From the NCBI GenBank assembly GCA_003290165.1, contig QNQO01000654.1, positions 434,001 through 498,000 of the forward strand: DNA of 64,000 bases, read 5' to 3'. Below the pieces are notes generated by a model that was not told the DNA's origin, did not search any database, and saw nothing but the letters and a program-made list of their open reading frames with translations. Positions 20,148 through 32,745 of this stretch are shown one piece after another (position 1 is the stretch's first letter; the number at the start of each line of letters is the position of its first letter). A program made the translations under genes and the position numbers. This DNA comes from Berberis thunbergii. Lineage: Eukaryota; Streptophyta; Magnoliopsida; Ranunculales; Berberidaceae.

Positions 20148-21626
20148 TTTTTTTTTAATCTTTCAAACACGAAGATGTTTATTAAAGAAAGAAAGGAAAA
20201 CAGATTGCAAAGGGAATCATTCATCTATCAAGGAATGCCAACACACCATAAATGTGTCAAAACTCAAATCCCTAAACAAATTACAAGCCGAACCCATTCT
20301 CCACAATAGTTCTCTAATCTCAATAAAGATACAGTGCTCTGATCTGTTGAACCCTTCAAAAACCCTCTTATTTCTCTCTTTTTACACACACTACATGAGT
20401 ACGTGACGAACCCTACGCCACAACCACTCCACCCGCCTGGAATGATTAGCTTGGGACCACCAACTTAGCAAATCTAAAATGGAACATTGAAACATTAAAC
20501 CCAAACCAAATTTTGACAAGAAACTACTCCAATGAATTTGAAGAATCTACAATGAAGCATCAAATGATCCGGCATCTCGTTAATCTCATTACAAAGAACA
20601 CAAAGACTTCCTGTATGGATTCCTCTTTTCCTTAATCAATTTTTAGTCAGAATTCTCTCATGTAACACTGATCAATTAAAGAAATTTATTTAAGGAAAAA
20701 GATTTTTACCTATACCAGATTCTTATTAGAGGAAATGAAGGGGTTGGAGTGAGTCTCATAATGAAAGACAACCAATATATCAGAAAAAAATATCACCGAG
20801 AAGCCCGCGCCTTTACCCTTCCACACCAAACTATCAGATCCCTCTAAGAACATCTATCTATCCAACAGATCCTTTAAATTTGAGACCACCACTAGTTCAC
20901 TAGTATTTAGGAGTCTTCGAAAAGAAAGATCCCAAGAATTGTCATTAAACCTAAAATTGCTCACACTCCCATATTGTTTGTTGTTAAAGATAAACAACAT
21001 TGGAAACAGATCCTTCAGAAATTGGTTACTACACCAAAAATCATGCCAGAAAGAAATTAAATCACTATTGCCACATCAAATAGAGGTGTGAGGGTATAAA
21101 CCACTTGCGTACCGGGAGATGGACTTTCACAAAGAACATTCACAGGGAATGTACTTAGTTATCTTTTCCCAATCTCATCTATTGCGACCATATTTATCAA
21201 GAATGAGAGATTTCCATAAGGTGTCATTTTCTTCTGCAAATCACCAAAACCACTTGGAAAGTAATGCAAAGTTGAATGTAAGCACTTGGCGAATGCCCAA
21301 ACCGCCTCGAGATTTGGGGCAACAAATTTTATCCCAGCCCACTAAATGCATCTTTCTAGAGTTTTGAGTGGAACCCCAAAGGAAGTTGCGCATGATCTGT
21401 TCCATCTTGGCTGCTATTGAAGAGGGAACCTTGATAAGAGACATGATGAACACAGGAATCGAAATTAATGTGGATTGGACAAGAGCTAATCTACCTACTT
21501 TTGAGAGAAATTTGCGTTTCCAAGACACTAGTTTCGATTACATCATTTCGATCGTCTCATCCCACACAACTTTACTTTTAAAACTAGCACCCAAAGGCAT
21601 GCCCAAATACTTAACTGAAAGCTGAC
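20148..21626 (-). mobile_element. LINE copy, minus strand, 5'-truncated (about 1.5 kb)
   Basis: Same family and same insertion position relative to R1 as 16645-18280. Readable pieces include PKSRGGLGIRQVLTFNFALL, KMEQIMRNFLWGST, IPVFIMSLIKV and QLSVKYLGMPLGASFKSKVV. Homology stops at GCTGAC (21626). An unassigned 79-bp stretch separates it from the CACTA element at 21706. Confidence 0.9.
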
Positions 21627-21705
21627 ATTGGTAATAGGGTTGGCATATTTTCTCAAATATAATTCTTTTTAACAATGATGAAGAAAATGTCGTGAACTGA
21701 GTATA

Positions 21706-23308
21706 TATTACAAAAAAAGGCATTAATAGCTACAGAAACTAGGGATAGTTTTTTGCTACCATCGCTAAATATAAGATATGTGACGGCAAAAAATCGTCGC
21801 TAATGCTTTTGACACTGTTTTAACCCATAATTATTAAAAACCGTTGCTAATTAGTTTGCGACGGCATAAAACTGTCGCTAATTCTTGTATTAGCGATGGC
21901 ACAAGCGACGTCGCTAAGATTTAAAAATAAAATTCATTAGCTATGGTATTCTACTGTAGCTAATGGATTTAAAAAAAATAAAAAATATATATATAAAATA
22001 TTTTTCGTTCGTAGCTAATGGATTTTTTTTAAATATATAAAAAACATTTAGCGACGACACAAGAGTCGTTGCTAAGTTTTACAAATAAAATTCGTTAGCT
22101 ACGATAGCTAATGGATTTCTTTTTAAAAAAAATTTAAAAACATTTAGCGAACCGTCGCTAAGTTTTACAAAGAATATTTTAGTAGCTACGGTAAAAAAAC
22201 CGTCCCTAATAGAATTTTTTTAAAAAAAAAATTTACACAAAAATAGGACCTCATCGCAACTTTCAATAACACCAAAAAACTTTAGTTCAATCCAACGCAC
22301 TAAACCAACCACGTCACCGATCCGCGTGAAATCAACTCAACTAATCCCCTTCAATTACCTATCTCTATATATAAATTAAAATTTTCTCTATATAAATTTA
22401 AATTTTACAGAGGAGAAGTCCGCCGTGGCAGAGAAGACCCCAGCAGCAGAGAAGAAACCCAAAGCCGGGAAAAAACTCTCACTCGACACCCATCTCGGCC
22501 GCCTCCCTCTCCCCTCCCTTCCCCGCCTTTCCCTAGCTGCAAGAGATCTCAGAGATCTCATATTCTCTTTGATATAAGGAGGACGACGGTGGTGCCGTGG
22601 TGGTACTATATGTCCATTATTCTCTACTCTCTATCGCCTCCGCCATCTCCTGCGTGCGTCTTCTTCTTCAGGTGAGAGATAATGTTTAGTAATTCATAAC
22701 CAAGGCTAACATTTGTTGAATGTTAAAATTGCATACATTTGTCCAATATTCTCTTTACCTTATATAATGGTGGTTGTTACTTCATTGCGTGAATTAAGCA
22801 AATGAGGCTCATCGAGGGGAAATGTTCTTTGTAACATTTTTTTTGAAAGAAAAGGCTTAGTAATTCTGTTAGCTACAGTTTATTTGATACGGTATAAGCC
22901 GTCCCTGCATTTTACCCATATTCTCTTTGATATTCTTACCACCTTTTACTCTTTTTGACTAATTCCAGTCAATTTTTTTACTATTTTTGACTAATTGAAG
23001 TGCCTTCGTTTTTATGCAGGGCGAAAGATTGTTTGATATGGCAAATAGCGTCACTAATGTTCATTTTGCGACAGTCTTAACCGAAATTTTAAACAGCTTT
23101 AGCGACGACATTTTTCGAGTTAGCGACGGTTTTTTGCCGTTGCAAATTAGCTACGGGATAGTTTACCGTTGCTAATTCAAATAGCGACGGTTAAAATAGC
23201 CACGGTATTGCGACAGTTGTTGTACCATTGCTAATTAATTTTAGCAACGATTTTTTGACAATTAGCAACGATTTTTAGTCGTTGTTGAATTGTCTTTTTT
23301 TTGTAGTG
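21706..23308. mobile_element. Non-autonomous CACTA element, 1.6 kb, second CACTA family
   Basis: The right end is CTTTTTTTTGTAGTG (reverse complement CACTACAAAAAAAAG). The left end is the mutated TATTACAAAAAAAGG. Both ends carry many subterminal copies of GCGACGG / AGCGACGGT / TCGTCGCTAA in both orientations. The centre (about 22260-22680) is GC-richer with CT-rich stretches and resembles a 5' UTR, but no exon is recognised. The family differs from that ending at 4960, whose motif is CCACGG. No clear 3-bp target duplication remains. Confidence 0.75.
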
Positions 23309-23394
23309 ATTTCACATTCGTTTTTTTTTTTGGCAACCAAACACATGGAAAATTAATTTTTATTCATTTGACAATATACATAATACCGGGTGGG

Positions 23395-24610
23395 GATTCG
23401 TATAATATGGTAAATATGTAAATAGACATTGAACTAATCAAACTCTGTTAAGAGTTTTCAGTTCTTTCGTAACTGGGGGAGGTAGAATGTGGGGGTTCGC
23501 TTTCAATGCGTTTGCATGACTTGGTTTTTGAAAAATAAAATTTGACTGAGTGTATGTCTGTAAAAGTCTAAGTAGCTATAAATTTCTTAATAAGGAAGAA
23601 AATTATTCAGGTAGCGAAGAAACTGAGAATTTAATAAACACGGAAAGATGAAATTGTGTTGGGCCAAATTGATTAATTCAATGATCAGTTTTATATATAT
23701 ATTTTTCATATTTTAAGATCGCCAAATAAAAATTAAGCAAATTAAAAGAACCACTTATCAATTAAGCAAATTTTACGCATTAGTGAGTTTTTTTCTTAAT
23801 TTTTTTTAATTTTATTTGCATTAAAAATTAAGAATTTAACACTTGTCAATAAACAACCAGCCTTAAACACTTAGGTTTTATGTTTCAAGTAAAAAATCAA
23901 CCACTTTAAATTCAACAATTCTCAATAGGTTTTGAATTCAAAACATTCAAACAATATTTATGAGCATGTTCAACGGTCCATATGATTGAATCCCTTAAAG
24001 CATAAGCACAACAGTGCAATTATCAACCGCGTTAATACTGAACTAATAACCCAATGTCGTATTGCTCGCCCTCTTGCTCTTTTTTTTTTCTATTTTAAAT
24101 TCCATCATTTATCACATTTTCAATTTTATATATGATCTTGGAAAATCAAATTGGGACCATTTTCTTTAAACTTTTTATTTATTTAAAATTTCAGTATTTA
24201 TTTATAATATGGAAGCATCTTTTTAGTTTCCTCACACTTATCCAAAAGCAGAAGTCCAACAAAACGTTTAGCTCAATTCTCGCTCTCAGCACGTGTGAAT
24301 TTAATCTTATTATAAAGTTTTTATAAAATGTGTTATGGTGGATGAATTAGTCCAGTAGTGATGAAATTAAATATATTAACTCGTATTAAGTTTTCAAATG
24401 GCCGAAAAGTAGAAGAATTTTTTTTTCTCTGTAAGTTTGTGAATTATTGTAATACACACATTACCATTTGAATCATCACAAAACAAAGTTTTTGAGCTTT
24501 ATTATTTGTGAATTATTGTTGGGAATTTTTTTATTGAATGCAATTGAATTAAAAACAAAGTGCAGCAACAGAAATGCTAGAAGGTTGAACAAAGGCCAGG
24601 CAAATTAAAA
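23395..24610 (+). pseudogene. EXO70 locus relic: upstream region joined to 3' UTR, coding region lost
   Basis: The stretch from TAAATAGACATTGAACTAATC to about 24290 (CCAAAAGCAGAAGTCCAACA) is nearly identical to the region upstream of the intact EXO70 at about 38430-39290. It then breaks into R1 and block-A scraps. From 24380 (TAACTCGTATTAAGTTTTC) to 24600 it matches the EXO70 3' UTR (41383-41600). The whole coding body is absent, so this is a gutted duplicate of the locus. Confidence 0.8.
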
Positions 24611-24611
24611 A

Positions 24612-25090
24612 ATCATAAAACAATTAAAAAATCATGGGCAATATGGGCATTTTACGATCGATAACACGTGTGAATTTAATCTTATTATAAAGTTTTATAC
24701 TTTATAATATGCCCCTTGATAACTACTAAACTCATATATTGTGACAATATAGATGATAGGGATGGCGAATATAAGCGACCAAAAAGGTGGTCGAATTGGT
24801 CCATATACTCTCTAGCTTGATTATATAATCAGGGTTAGGTAGGCTATGTTTTTGTATTTTATCAGGGATAATGATGGCTTCAAAGTTAATTAGTTATGGG
24901 ATTATTTATTTCAATGATTGATTTCCAATAGTGGATGGAAATTGATTGATTAGATCGTCTCCAACCAATGATTATTTATTTCAATGATTGATTTCGGTTT
25001 AAGCCATGAACTTGTAATTTCATCCGTCATAGGTTTACCGCTTAGCGGATACTCTATTGGTTGTCATCTGAAAATGCATTCATCCAGAAA
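24612..25090. repeat. R1 unit (copy c)
   Basis: Same unit as 16141-16640, here directly downstream of an EXO70 3' UTR remnant. A short internal repetition of TGATTATTTATTTCAATGAT occurs, as in copies f and g. It is followed by an unrelated LINE instead of the LINE seen after copies a, b and d. Confidence 0.8.
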
Positions 25091-25095
25091 CACCA

Positions 25096-26125
25096 AGTCT
25101 GTTGTCACGGCACTATGATTTTTTGGGATTTGTGGACAGAAATTGGAACTCTCTGGTAGTTGGTACTACGGCTATGTATATCGTAGCTATTAAACTTAAG
25201 CGCCTCAGAGGAGCTCTGAAAATATGGAATAGAGAAACTTTCGGTATTATTTTCAGTATCATTAGAGGATTGGAGGATAATATTGCAAGATTGAAATTCA
25301 GTTTAATGTAGGGTTGGGATACAAATGATATGGTTAATCTGAATAGATGTCAGGCTGAACTCAAAATGACGATGATAAGAGAAGAAATTTACTGGAAACA
25401 AAAATCAAGTGAAAAGGAATTCAAAGAAGGAGATGTTTGTACTAAATTTTTCTTTGCTTCCGTCAAAACTAAGCAAAAAAGAAGAGCGATCACAAAAATC
25501 CATGACAGGGCAGAGAATTTAATCACGGATCCAAGAGATATTATGTTGGAAGAGAATAAGTTTTTTGGATCCTTGCTTTCATCAGAAGGATACAAAGAGG
25601 ATCTAGAACTCATGGAGTGCATTTCGAGCTTGATAAGGGAGGATAACTGTGATTCACTCATGAAGTCTCCAGATTTAGAGGAATTCAGAAAAGCAGTTCT
25701 TAGCATCCCACATGATAGTGCACCGGGCCCAGATGGTTTTACAACTAGCTTCTTTCATAGCTGTTGGGACATTATTGGATTGGATATTTGGAAAACCGCG
25801 AAGGAATTTTTTGATTGCCAAGCGATGCTAGGTAGTTTCTCTTCTAATTTTTTGGCACTTATTCCTAGAATTGAAGAGTCTGCCTCTTATTCTGATTTTA
25901 GGCGTATTAGTTTGTGCAACGTGGTATATAAAATTTTTAGTAAAATCATTTGTTTGAGATTAGGTAAGATACTCCCAAATATTATCTCTTTAGAGCAGGG
26001 GGCTTTCGTACAAGGGAGACTTATCTCAAAAACCATTGGATTGGCACAATAACTAATGAGAGAGATTGGTAAAAAAAAGTGATTGGGAACAGCGTAATGT
26101 TCAAGTTGGATATGGAAAAGGCGTA
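25096..26125 (+). mobile_element. Second LINE family: ORF2 fragment (RT region)
   Basis: Open frames at 25102-25311 and 25330-26052 read as a plant LINE ORF2. Pieces include YWKQKSSEKEFKEGDVCTKF, the RT entry DSAPGPDGFTTSFFHSCWDI, LALIPRIEESASYSDFRRIS, LCNVVYKIFSKIICLRLGKI and LEQGAFVQGRLIS. After a stop, FKLDMEKAYDR (palm motif A) is visible, then the element ends before YxDD. It lacks both ends and is inactive. The sequence differs clearly from the 4961-12511 LINE. Confidence 0.9.
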
Positions 26126-26176
26126 TGACAGAAGAAAAAAAAACATGAAGAGGATAATAAAAAGGACGAGATATAC

Positions 26177-26260
26177 CACTACAAGAAAAAAAAGGCCATT
26201 TATAGCTTTTCAAAAACGCTATGGTAGGATACCATAGCGTTTTAAAAAAATGTGTCTGCC
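26177..26260 (+). mobile_element. Solitary CACTA left end
   Basis: CACTACAAGAAAAAAAAGGC is followed by a near-perfect hairpin (AAAACGCTATGGTA, GGA, TACCATAGCGTTTT; 26213-26243), typical of subterminal CACTA sequence. No matching right end is found nearby, so the element is truncated. Confidence 0.65.
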
Positions 26261-28338
26261 GGAGCTATACTAGACCCAGGTAGGTATATCATACTGAAAC
26301 CAGCTTGTTTAGTTTATCGGGTCTCTCCACATAATCGATCCACTTATAAACGGACTAGCACATACCAACCCGCCATGACTCGTATATTAATATTTTGAAA
26401 AATATTTATTTGAGTGAAGTTTTAAATCACTTATTTCTAAATTGTATATAAATTATGTGCTTTTAATAATTTGGTTAAATTTTAATAATTTCATAATTTA
26501 AAAAAAAGGAATATATAAACAACAATTTTAGGCATCCATTTTTTGGCTGGGTTTTGGGCTTTTTACACTTGTACCCCTTTTATAAATGATGTTTGTGATT
26601 GTGTTTTAAAGAGAAAATATAAAAGTGTAACTAAAAAAGTCCAAACCAAGCTGCCTAGACTTGCTTATATATAAAATTGTATTCTTACCAATTTTGTTGT
26701 TCACCGGCAAAAACAGGTTACATATGCTCAACCTGTACTCGACCTTTAACTTAACAAGCTTGGTGAGCTAGCCCGAAATGACCCAAAACACGTGAACCCT
26801 CTACCCAAACCAGGGGATGCCAAATCGTCAGCCCTAGTTATAGCCTTTGAAATTCGATGGAAATGTTTAAACCAATTTTCAATCCATTATATTGATTCAA
26901 TTTTCAATTTTACTTGAAAACAAGAAAAAAGATAATAGAAAGGGCGATAGATTATGATCAAAAGCCAAAAAAAAATTAAGAATCAAGAAAATCTCTTAAA
27001 TTGTGGGTTATATAGCTTTTGAAATTTGGTGAAACATCATTATCAAATTTCGTACAAAGTGTGTTGATTCAATTTTGGTTATACTTAAAATACATAAAGA
27101 GGTTAATAAAAAGGACGAGAGATTAGAGAGAATAAGACAAGGAGTCACAAAAATTAAGAATCGAGAAAAATCTCTGAAATTGTGAATTATAACCTTTGAA
27201 ATTTAGTGAAAATGTGTACAATTTTTTTTACCCACGGTTTTAATTCAAAAATTTTATGTTTACTCTTAAAGCACATTAAAGATAACACAAAAGATGGGAG
27301 AGTTGGGATAACAAGATAAAAATTGTGGCCAATGGCATGACAGCTCAACGATTGGAGCTTGGTGGATGGTACCCACAGTTTAGTGGGTCAAAATTTTAAT
27401 AACACATTTCAACCAAACATCAAAGACTATAACCCACAATTTTGGAAATTTTCTTTTCCATTTTTAATTTTTGTTGCTTTTGATCTTATTCTCCCAAATA
27501 AAAGTAAATCGCATGATTTTAGTATGTTTTATGACTATGTTCAAGGCCGAAGGACATCAACTTGTTAGTTTACTACCCTGAGACACAACAAGATGGAATT
27601 CAACATGGACATCATCTAGGGTTGCTGGAGAAAGATTAGTCAAATAAGTCGAAGTATATTATTTATAGCATAAGTAAAAGGTGTCAATTGTATATTATCT
27701 AGTGTAATGCGATTTTATTTTCTTGTTCAAGTCATAGTTATCGAATCCATGCATTATACACTATACACTAATATTTTCATATGAATGCATGAACGTTTAA
27801 TAAGATAAACTTTGAATGTTTAATTGATTTCGTATAATACACGTTTGAATAAAAAAAAGTTTGATTAACCGTATTTTTATATGATATTTTATTTATATAA
27901 AATTAGTGGAAGATGAATGGTAGTTGTATTCCCCGGATCCAAAAGGAAATTGTTATTCATATTTTGAATTAAATTAACATATAACTTGTTGGCTTGCAAA
28001 AGTATTTGAACCAAATAAAGGAAAACAAAAAATGTGGCTTGATATCGATGAATTCATTTAAAACATGTTACACAAAATGATTAAAAATTATCAATCTAGA
28101 TCTAGATGAGGTTTTTATTATATTGATGATGTTAATATTATTTTTTTTTATAGCAAAAGCAAGATTTTAAGGACCCCTAAACTTTTATATATTATGATGT
28201 TAATATTACGGTGAGATTCAATATTATATTGATGATGTTAATTTCTTTTTTGGTACATAATACCGTAAAATACTTGAATGTATGCCACATCAAATATTTA
28301 ATTTTCTCATATATTTGACTAAATATTCGTTTAATTTG
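26261..28338. other. AT-rich non-coding stretch with degenerate repeats
   Basis: No gene is recognised. A piece near 26560-26660 resembles the block A start. Between about 26855 and 27230 an imperfect unit of roughly 150-180 bp is present about three times. The small open frame at 27359-27568 has no recognisable domain. Confidence 0.5.
26855..27230. repeat. Degenerate tandem repeat, unit about 150-180 bp
   Basis: The phrase TATAGCCTTTGAAATTCG..., preceded by AAATTAAGAATCGAGAAAAA and CTCTGAAATTGTG in later copies, recurs near 26855, 27005 and 27185 with heavy divergence. This is satellite-like sequence of unknown origin. Confidence 0.5.
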
Positions 28339-28818
28339 AATTATTTCCAATTCTAAAGAGCCAAGGCCACCGGCCTTTTTTTTTTATCAGGATTGGAGCT
28401 CTTTACGCTTCTACCCCTTCTATAATTGATATTTGTGATTGTGTTTTAAAGAGAATAGGTAAAAATGTAAACGAGCCCAACCCTTATAAAAAAATGATTG
28501 GTTGTCCTGGCTCCCTAGACTTACTCACGGCGAAATCACTTTCTTTTTTATTTTATTTTTTTAATCAAACTTGTGTTCATACTCAGAATTGATAACTATG
28601 ATGTAAGCAGTGTTAGCGGATATGAAAGTTTATTTTATTTATCTAATGAAGAAATAATAATATGTCTTGCCAATGGGTGGTATTAATAATATGGTGGTTT
28701 TATATATTCCATAATGTATTTGTAAAAAAAAGAATCCAATTTGAGAGAGTAGCATTGGATGGGTCCCTACCCAAGTGTTTATTTTCAATAAATAAAAAAA
28801 AGTTTATGTAATTTAAAT

Positions 28819-29093
28819 GGTTATGGCGTAGGGTTTTTCACGTTTTCATGTGGTGTGTATAGAAAAAGAGAAATAAAAGGGTTTTTTAAGGGCTCAACAG
28901 ATCAGAGCATTCTATTTTTATCGAGATTAGGAAATTGTTGTGGAAGATGGTTTAGGCTTGTAATTTGTTCAGGGATTTGATTTTTGACACCTTCATGATG
29001 TCTTGGCATGTCTTGATGTAGGAATGATTCTCTTTGTAATTTGTTTTCTTTCTTATCTTTAATAAATATCTTCGTGTTTCGTAAAAGAAAAAA
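28819..29093 (+). mobile_element. LINE 3'-end fragment in block A copy 2
   Basis: Last about 275 bp of the main LINE family with an A-rich tail (GTAAAAGAAAAAAAAAA). It sits at the same site as 12975-13254, so it was inserted before block A was duplicated. Confidence 0.85.
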
Positions 29094-29949
29094 AAAATCA
29101 TGTCACAACCTTTTCCTTATAGCAACAAACTAGACTTTCTTGGGACTTACAATCGATTGGTGAGCTAAGGATATCAAATTTTTGTGGAATATTACGAAAC
29201 AAGAAATATATATACGTCGTGACTTGCTAATACCAATTATATGTAGGTTTAGGGCCAATCTCCTGCGGGGCGTTGAGGGCCATACACGTGATAAGTTGTC
29301 TTGCTCGAACCACATTCTACGTACTTAACAGTCTTGATGTGCCCACACGAAATTCACCCTAGACACAATTTTTTTTTCTATTGTATTTTTCGAAAGTCTT
29401 TGAAACGTTTTATGAAACGTTCCAACGAAATTTATTGGCCACACAAATTTTTCTCTGAAGTCAATCTAGGTTGCATTTATGAATAAGATGACCATTTGCA
29501 TGTTATACTTGGCTCCCATTTTCTTTCGCAAAAATATACCGTGTAAACAAGGCAATAGATTTTGTCGAGATCCATAAAATTTGTTGTTGACATTTAATAG
29601 TATATATAGATTTTTTTTAACCAGGAATATTTGTTTCAATTAATGCATTTGTTTACTTATTTATTTATTGAATGTGTTATATGGTGGATGAATTAGTCCA
29701 ATGTGTTATGGTGGATGAATTAGTCCAATAGTGATGAAATGAAATATATTGTAGAGACAGTATTTATAAGATGACAAAAGAGTAAAGACAAGTATAAGGG
29801 ACAAGCAAAAAGCATGAAATTTAGAGCAATTATTTGTGGAGTATTAAACACAAATGCGTTGAACAAGTCAAAATGCTGTCTTAAAATTAGGGTTGAAGAT
29901 TTGTGGAGGCAAGTTGTTGATTTGCTTTGTTTGAATGCCATGTAAGAAT

Positions 29950-30260
29950 GCATTACTTATGTCAAGTTGGCGAATCGACCAACCATACGATAAGAGACTG
30001 CAATGGAGAGAACGTGTCTAATTGTTGTAGGTTTAATTACAGGATTGAAAGTGTTTCCTAATAAGAAAGTCCATGTTGCTGGTTCTAGTGAGCCATTTGC
30101 TTTTTGTTTCAAGCGAAAAACTCATTTTGAGCCAACAATGTTTATTGAAGTATTTGGTACAAGGGACCAGGCACCAGTTATTATGGTAGCATTGTATTCA
30201 CCCACCGTAGCCAACCGCTCGTTTGGATCTTTTGAGGCTTTTGCGTCATAGGGTCGAAGT
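29950..30260 (-). pseudogene. Ty1/copia reverse transcriptase N-terminal fragment
   Basis: The minus-strand reading contains KASKDPNERLATVGEYNATI, ITGAWSLVPNTSINIVGSK, then a stop in place of Trp and FRLKQKANGSLE. These are the first blocks of copia RT. The fragment ends near the palm motif. Confidence 0.8.
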
Positions 30261-31496
30261 GCATTTTGTTCTTTGTATTCAATAAGTATTGCATGACCGA
30301 AAGTTTCCTCTGACTCTCTTATTGAAACGGCTAGCTCCAACTGAAATGGAATCATAAACCAATTAAAAAATCATGGGCAATATGAGCATTTTACTATCGA
30401 TAACACGCGTGAATTTAATCTTATTATAAAGTTTTATACTTTATAATATGCACCTTGATAAGTGATAACTACTAAACTCATATATTGTGACAATATGGAT
30501 GAAAAGGATGGCCAATATAAGCGACCAAAAAGGTGGTCGAATTGGTCCATGCTAACGTTAGGTAGGTAGGCTATGTTTTTGGATTAGGCCTCAAAGTTAA
30601 TTAGTTATGGGATTATTTATTTCAATGATTGATTTTTGATAGAGGATTGAAATTGATTGATTAGAACGTCTCTAACTAACGATACAACTAAAATTTAAGC
30701 AATCCACCTATCACAGCTCTATCACTGAGTTGACACTCAATTGATTGTCAGAATCTCTTAGATTATGTAGATTTTGCACTCTGGTCTCAGTTCAAAGTTT
30801 AAAATTGATTGACATCTACAATTAGAAAAATAAAAGAATATGAAAGTACGAAAAATATATTTTTTTAATCTTTCAAACACGAAGATGTTTATTAAAGAAA
30901 GAAAGGAAAATAGATTACAAAGAAAATCATTCATCTATCAAGGAATGCCAAGACATCATAAATGTGTCAAAACTCAAATCCCTAAACAAATTACAAGCCG
31001 AATTCATCATCCACAATAGTTCCCTAATCTCAATAAAGATAGAGTGCTATGATCTGTTGAGCCATTCAAAAATTGTAAAGAATTGTATTGAAAAATATTG
31101 TTCTCCATTCATTGAATAGAATACAAGCTTATATAAAGCTAACTTTGACATAACCTAATAGAAATAGGAAATTTAGCAAACTTAGGAAACCAAAATACAA
31201 TAAGAAATCTAACCAAACTTAGGAAACAAATCACTAGCCATCAGAAAGTTTTCTAACCCCATAAAACTTCTAACCCCATAAAACTTGTAACACAATATGC
31301 TAAAATATATTTTCCTAACAATAGGATGTATTTCCTAATACTGAAAGATATTTTTCTAACAATAGGATGTATTGACTTCTATTCTCTAACACCCCCCGCA
31401 AGCTGGACATGTAGATGCAGACGAAATGTGCAGCTTGGAGGAAACTTTGAAGTCCTATTTGGTGAAGAAATCATTATCGTCGAGTCTGGACGAGTC

Positions 31497-32014
31497 CTGG
31501 TATTGCTCAATTCGAGTGGTATTGCTCAAGTCGAGACAACACAGATTTTGGTATTGCTCAATTCGAGTGGTATTGCTCAAGTCGAGACAACATAGATTTT
31601 GGTATTGCTCAATTTGAGTGGTATTGCTCAATTTGAGTGGTATTGCTCAATTCGAGACAACATAGAATTTGGTATTGCTCAATTCGAGACAACACATATT
31701 TTGGTATTGCTCAATTTGAGTGGTATTGCTCAATTCGAGATAACATAGATTTTGGTATTGCTCAATTTGAGTGGTATAGCTCAATTCGAGACATAGATTT
31801 TGGTATTGCTCAATTTGAGTGGTATAGCTCAATTCGAGACAACATAGATTTTGGTATTGCTCAATTTGAGTGGTAGAGCTCAATTCGAGACAACACAACA
31901 TAGATTTTGGTATTGCTCAATTTGAGTGGTAGAACTCAATTCGAGACAACATAGATTTTGGTATTGCTCAATTTGAGTGGTATAGCTCAATTCGAGACGA
32001 CATAGATTTTGGTA
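31497..32014 (+). repeat. Minisatellite, about 50-60-bp unit
   Basis: Around ten imperfect copies of a unit made of TTTTGGTATTGCTCAATTTG, AGTGGTATAGCTCAATTCGA and GACAACATAGA. The unit length varies by loss of the central subrepeat. Open frames across it (repeating W.SSIRDNIDFGIAQFE) reflect a unit length often divisible by three and are not considered real proteins. Confidence 0.85.
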
Positions 32015-32225
32015 TAGTTGGCCCCCCTTCCTTGATTGAATTGCAGGTTGGCGGCGTGTTGCTGATATGCATGAAGTTGTTGTAGAGTGCAATTTCCCTT
32101 CAATTTAGTTGAACTTTGTTGTCGAGGATGTTTCTCCTGCTGTCATCCCTCCCCCGCCTCTTGCATAGTCGTCAGAGGCGGGGAAGAGCTTGAATCTCGA
32201 GAGTCTTAGGTCACCAAAGAAAGTA

Positions 32226-32237
32226 GCTCTGATACCA
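32226..32237 (-). other. Retrotransposon primer-binding site (tRNA-iMet)
   Basis: TGGTATCAGAGC on the minus strand directly abuts the 5' LTR that begins at 32238. This is the standard copia primer-binding site, and it fixes the orientation of the element. Confidence 0.85.
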
Positions 32238-32559
32238 TGTAAAGAATTGTATTGAAAATATTGTTTTCCTTTCTTTTCATTGAATAGAATACAAGCTTAT
32301 ATAAAGCTAACTTTGACATAACCTAATAGAAATAGGAAATCTAGCAAACTTAGGAAACCAAAATACAATAAGAAATCTAACCAAACTTAGGAAACAAATC
32401 ACTAGCCATCAGAAAGTTTTCTAACCCCATAAAACTTCTAACCCCATAAAACTTGCAACACAATATGCTAAAATATATTTTCCTAACAATAGGATGTATT
32501 TCCTAATACTGAAAGATATTTTTCTAACAATAGGATGTATTGACTTCTATTCTCTAACA

Positions 32560-32745
32560 AAATCTAACCAAACTTAGGAAACAAATCACTAGCCATCAGA
32601 AAGTTTTCTAACCCCATAAAACTTGCAACACAATATGCTAAAATATATTTTCCTAACAATAGGATGTATTTCCTAATACTGAAAGATATTTTTCTAACAA
32701 TAGGATGTATTGACTTCTATTCTCTAACACTTCTATTCTCTAACA
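32560..32745 (-). repeat. Tandem partial duplication inside the 5' LTR
   Basis: The outer half of the LTR (AATCTAACCAAACTTAGG ... TTCTATTCTCTAACA) is repeated once more, then a last 16-bp copy of CTTCTATTCTCTAACA follows before the target duplication. Slippage or unequal crossing-over is likely. Confidence 0.8.

Larger units (their letters stand above)
28345..30865. repeat. Duplicated block A, copy 2
   Basis: It parallels 12512-16640 without the inverted-LTR copia insertion. It contains the LINE 3' scrap at 28819-29093, copia RT remnants at 29950-30260 and an R1 unit at 30355-30865. A direct duplication of GTGTTATGGTGGATGAATTA occurs at about 29672 and 29703. Confidence 0.8.
31074..32745 (-). 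mobile_element. Small non-autonomous copia-like LTR element with internal minisatellite
   Basis: The LTRs (31074-31391, and 32238-32559 plus a partial tandem copy to 32745) run TGTTAGAGAATAGAAG...TTCTTTACA on the minus strand. Flanking AAAAT is present at 31069-31073 and 32746-32750. Next to the 5' LTR is a primer-binding site, TGGTATCAGAGC (32226-32237, minus), complementary to initiator tRNA-Met. Next to the 3' LTR is a purine tract (GCTTGCGGGGGG). The 0.85-kb interior has no gag or pol and consists largely of tandem repeats. Confidence 0.9.

Noticed and set aside
31326..31901. Several overlapping open frames with repeats such as SSIRDNIDFGIAQFEW
   Set aside because: They lie in the minisatellite of the copia-like element. 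Open reading results from a repeat unit that is often a multiple of three, not from a protein gene.
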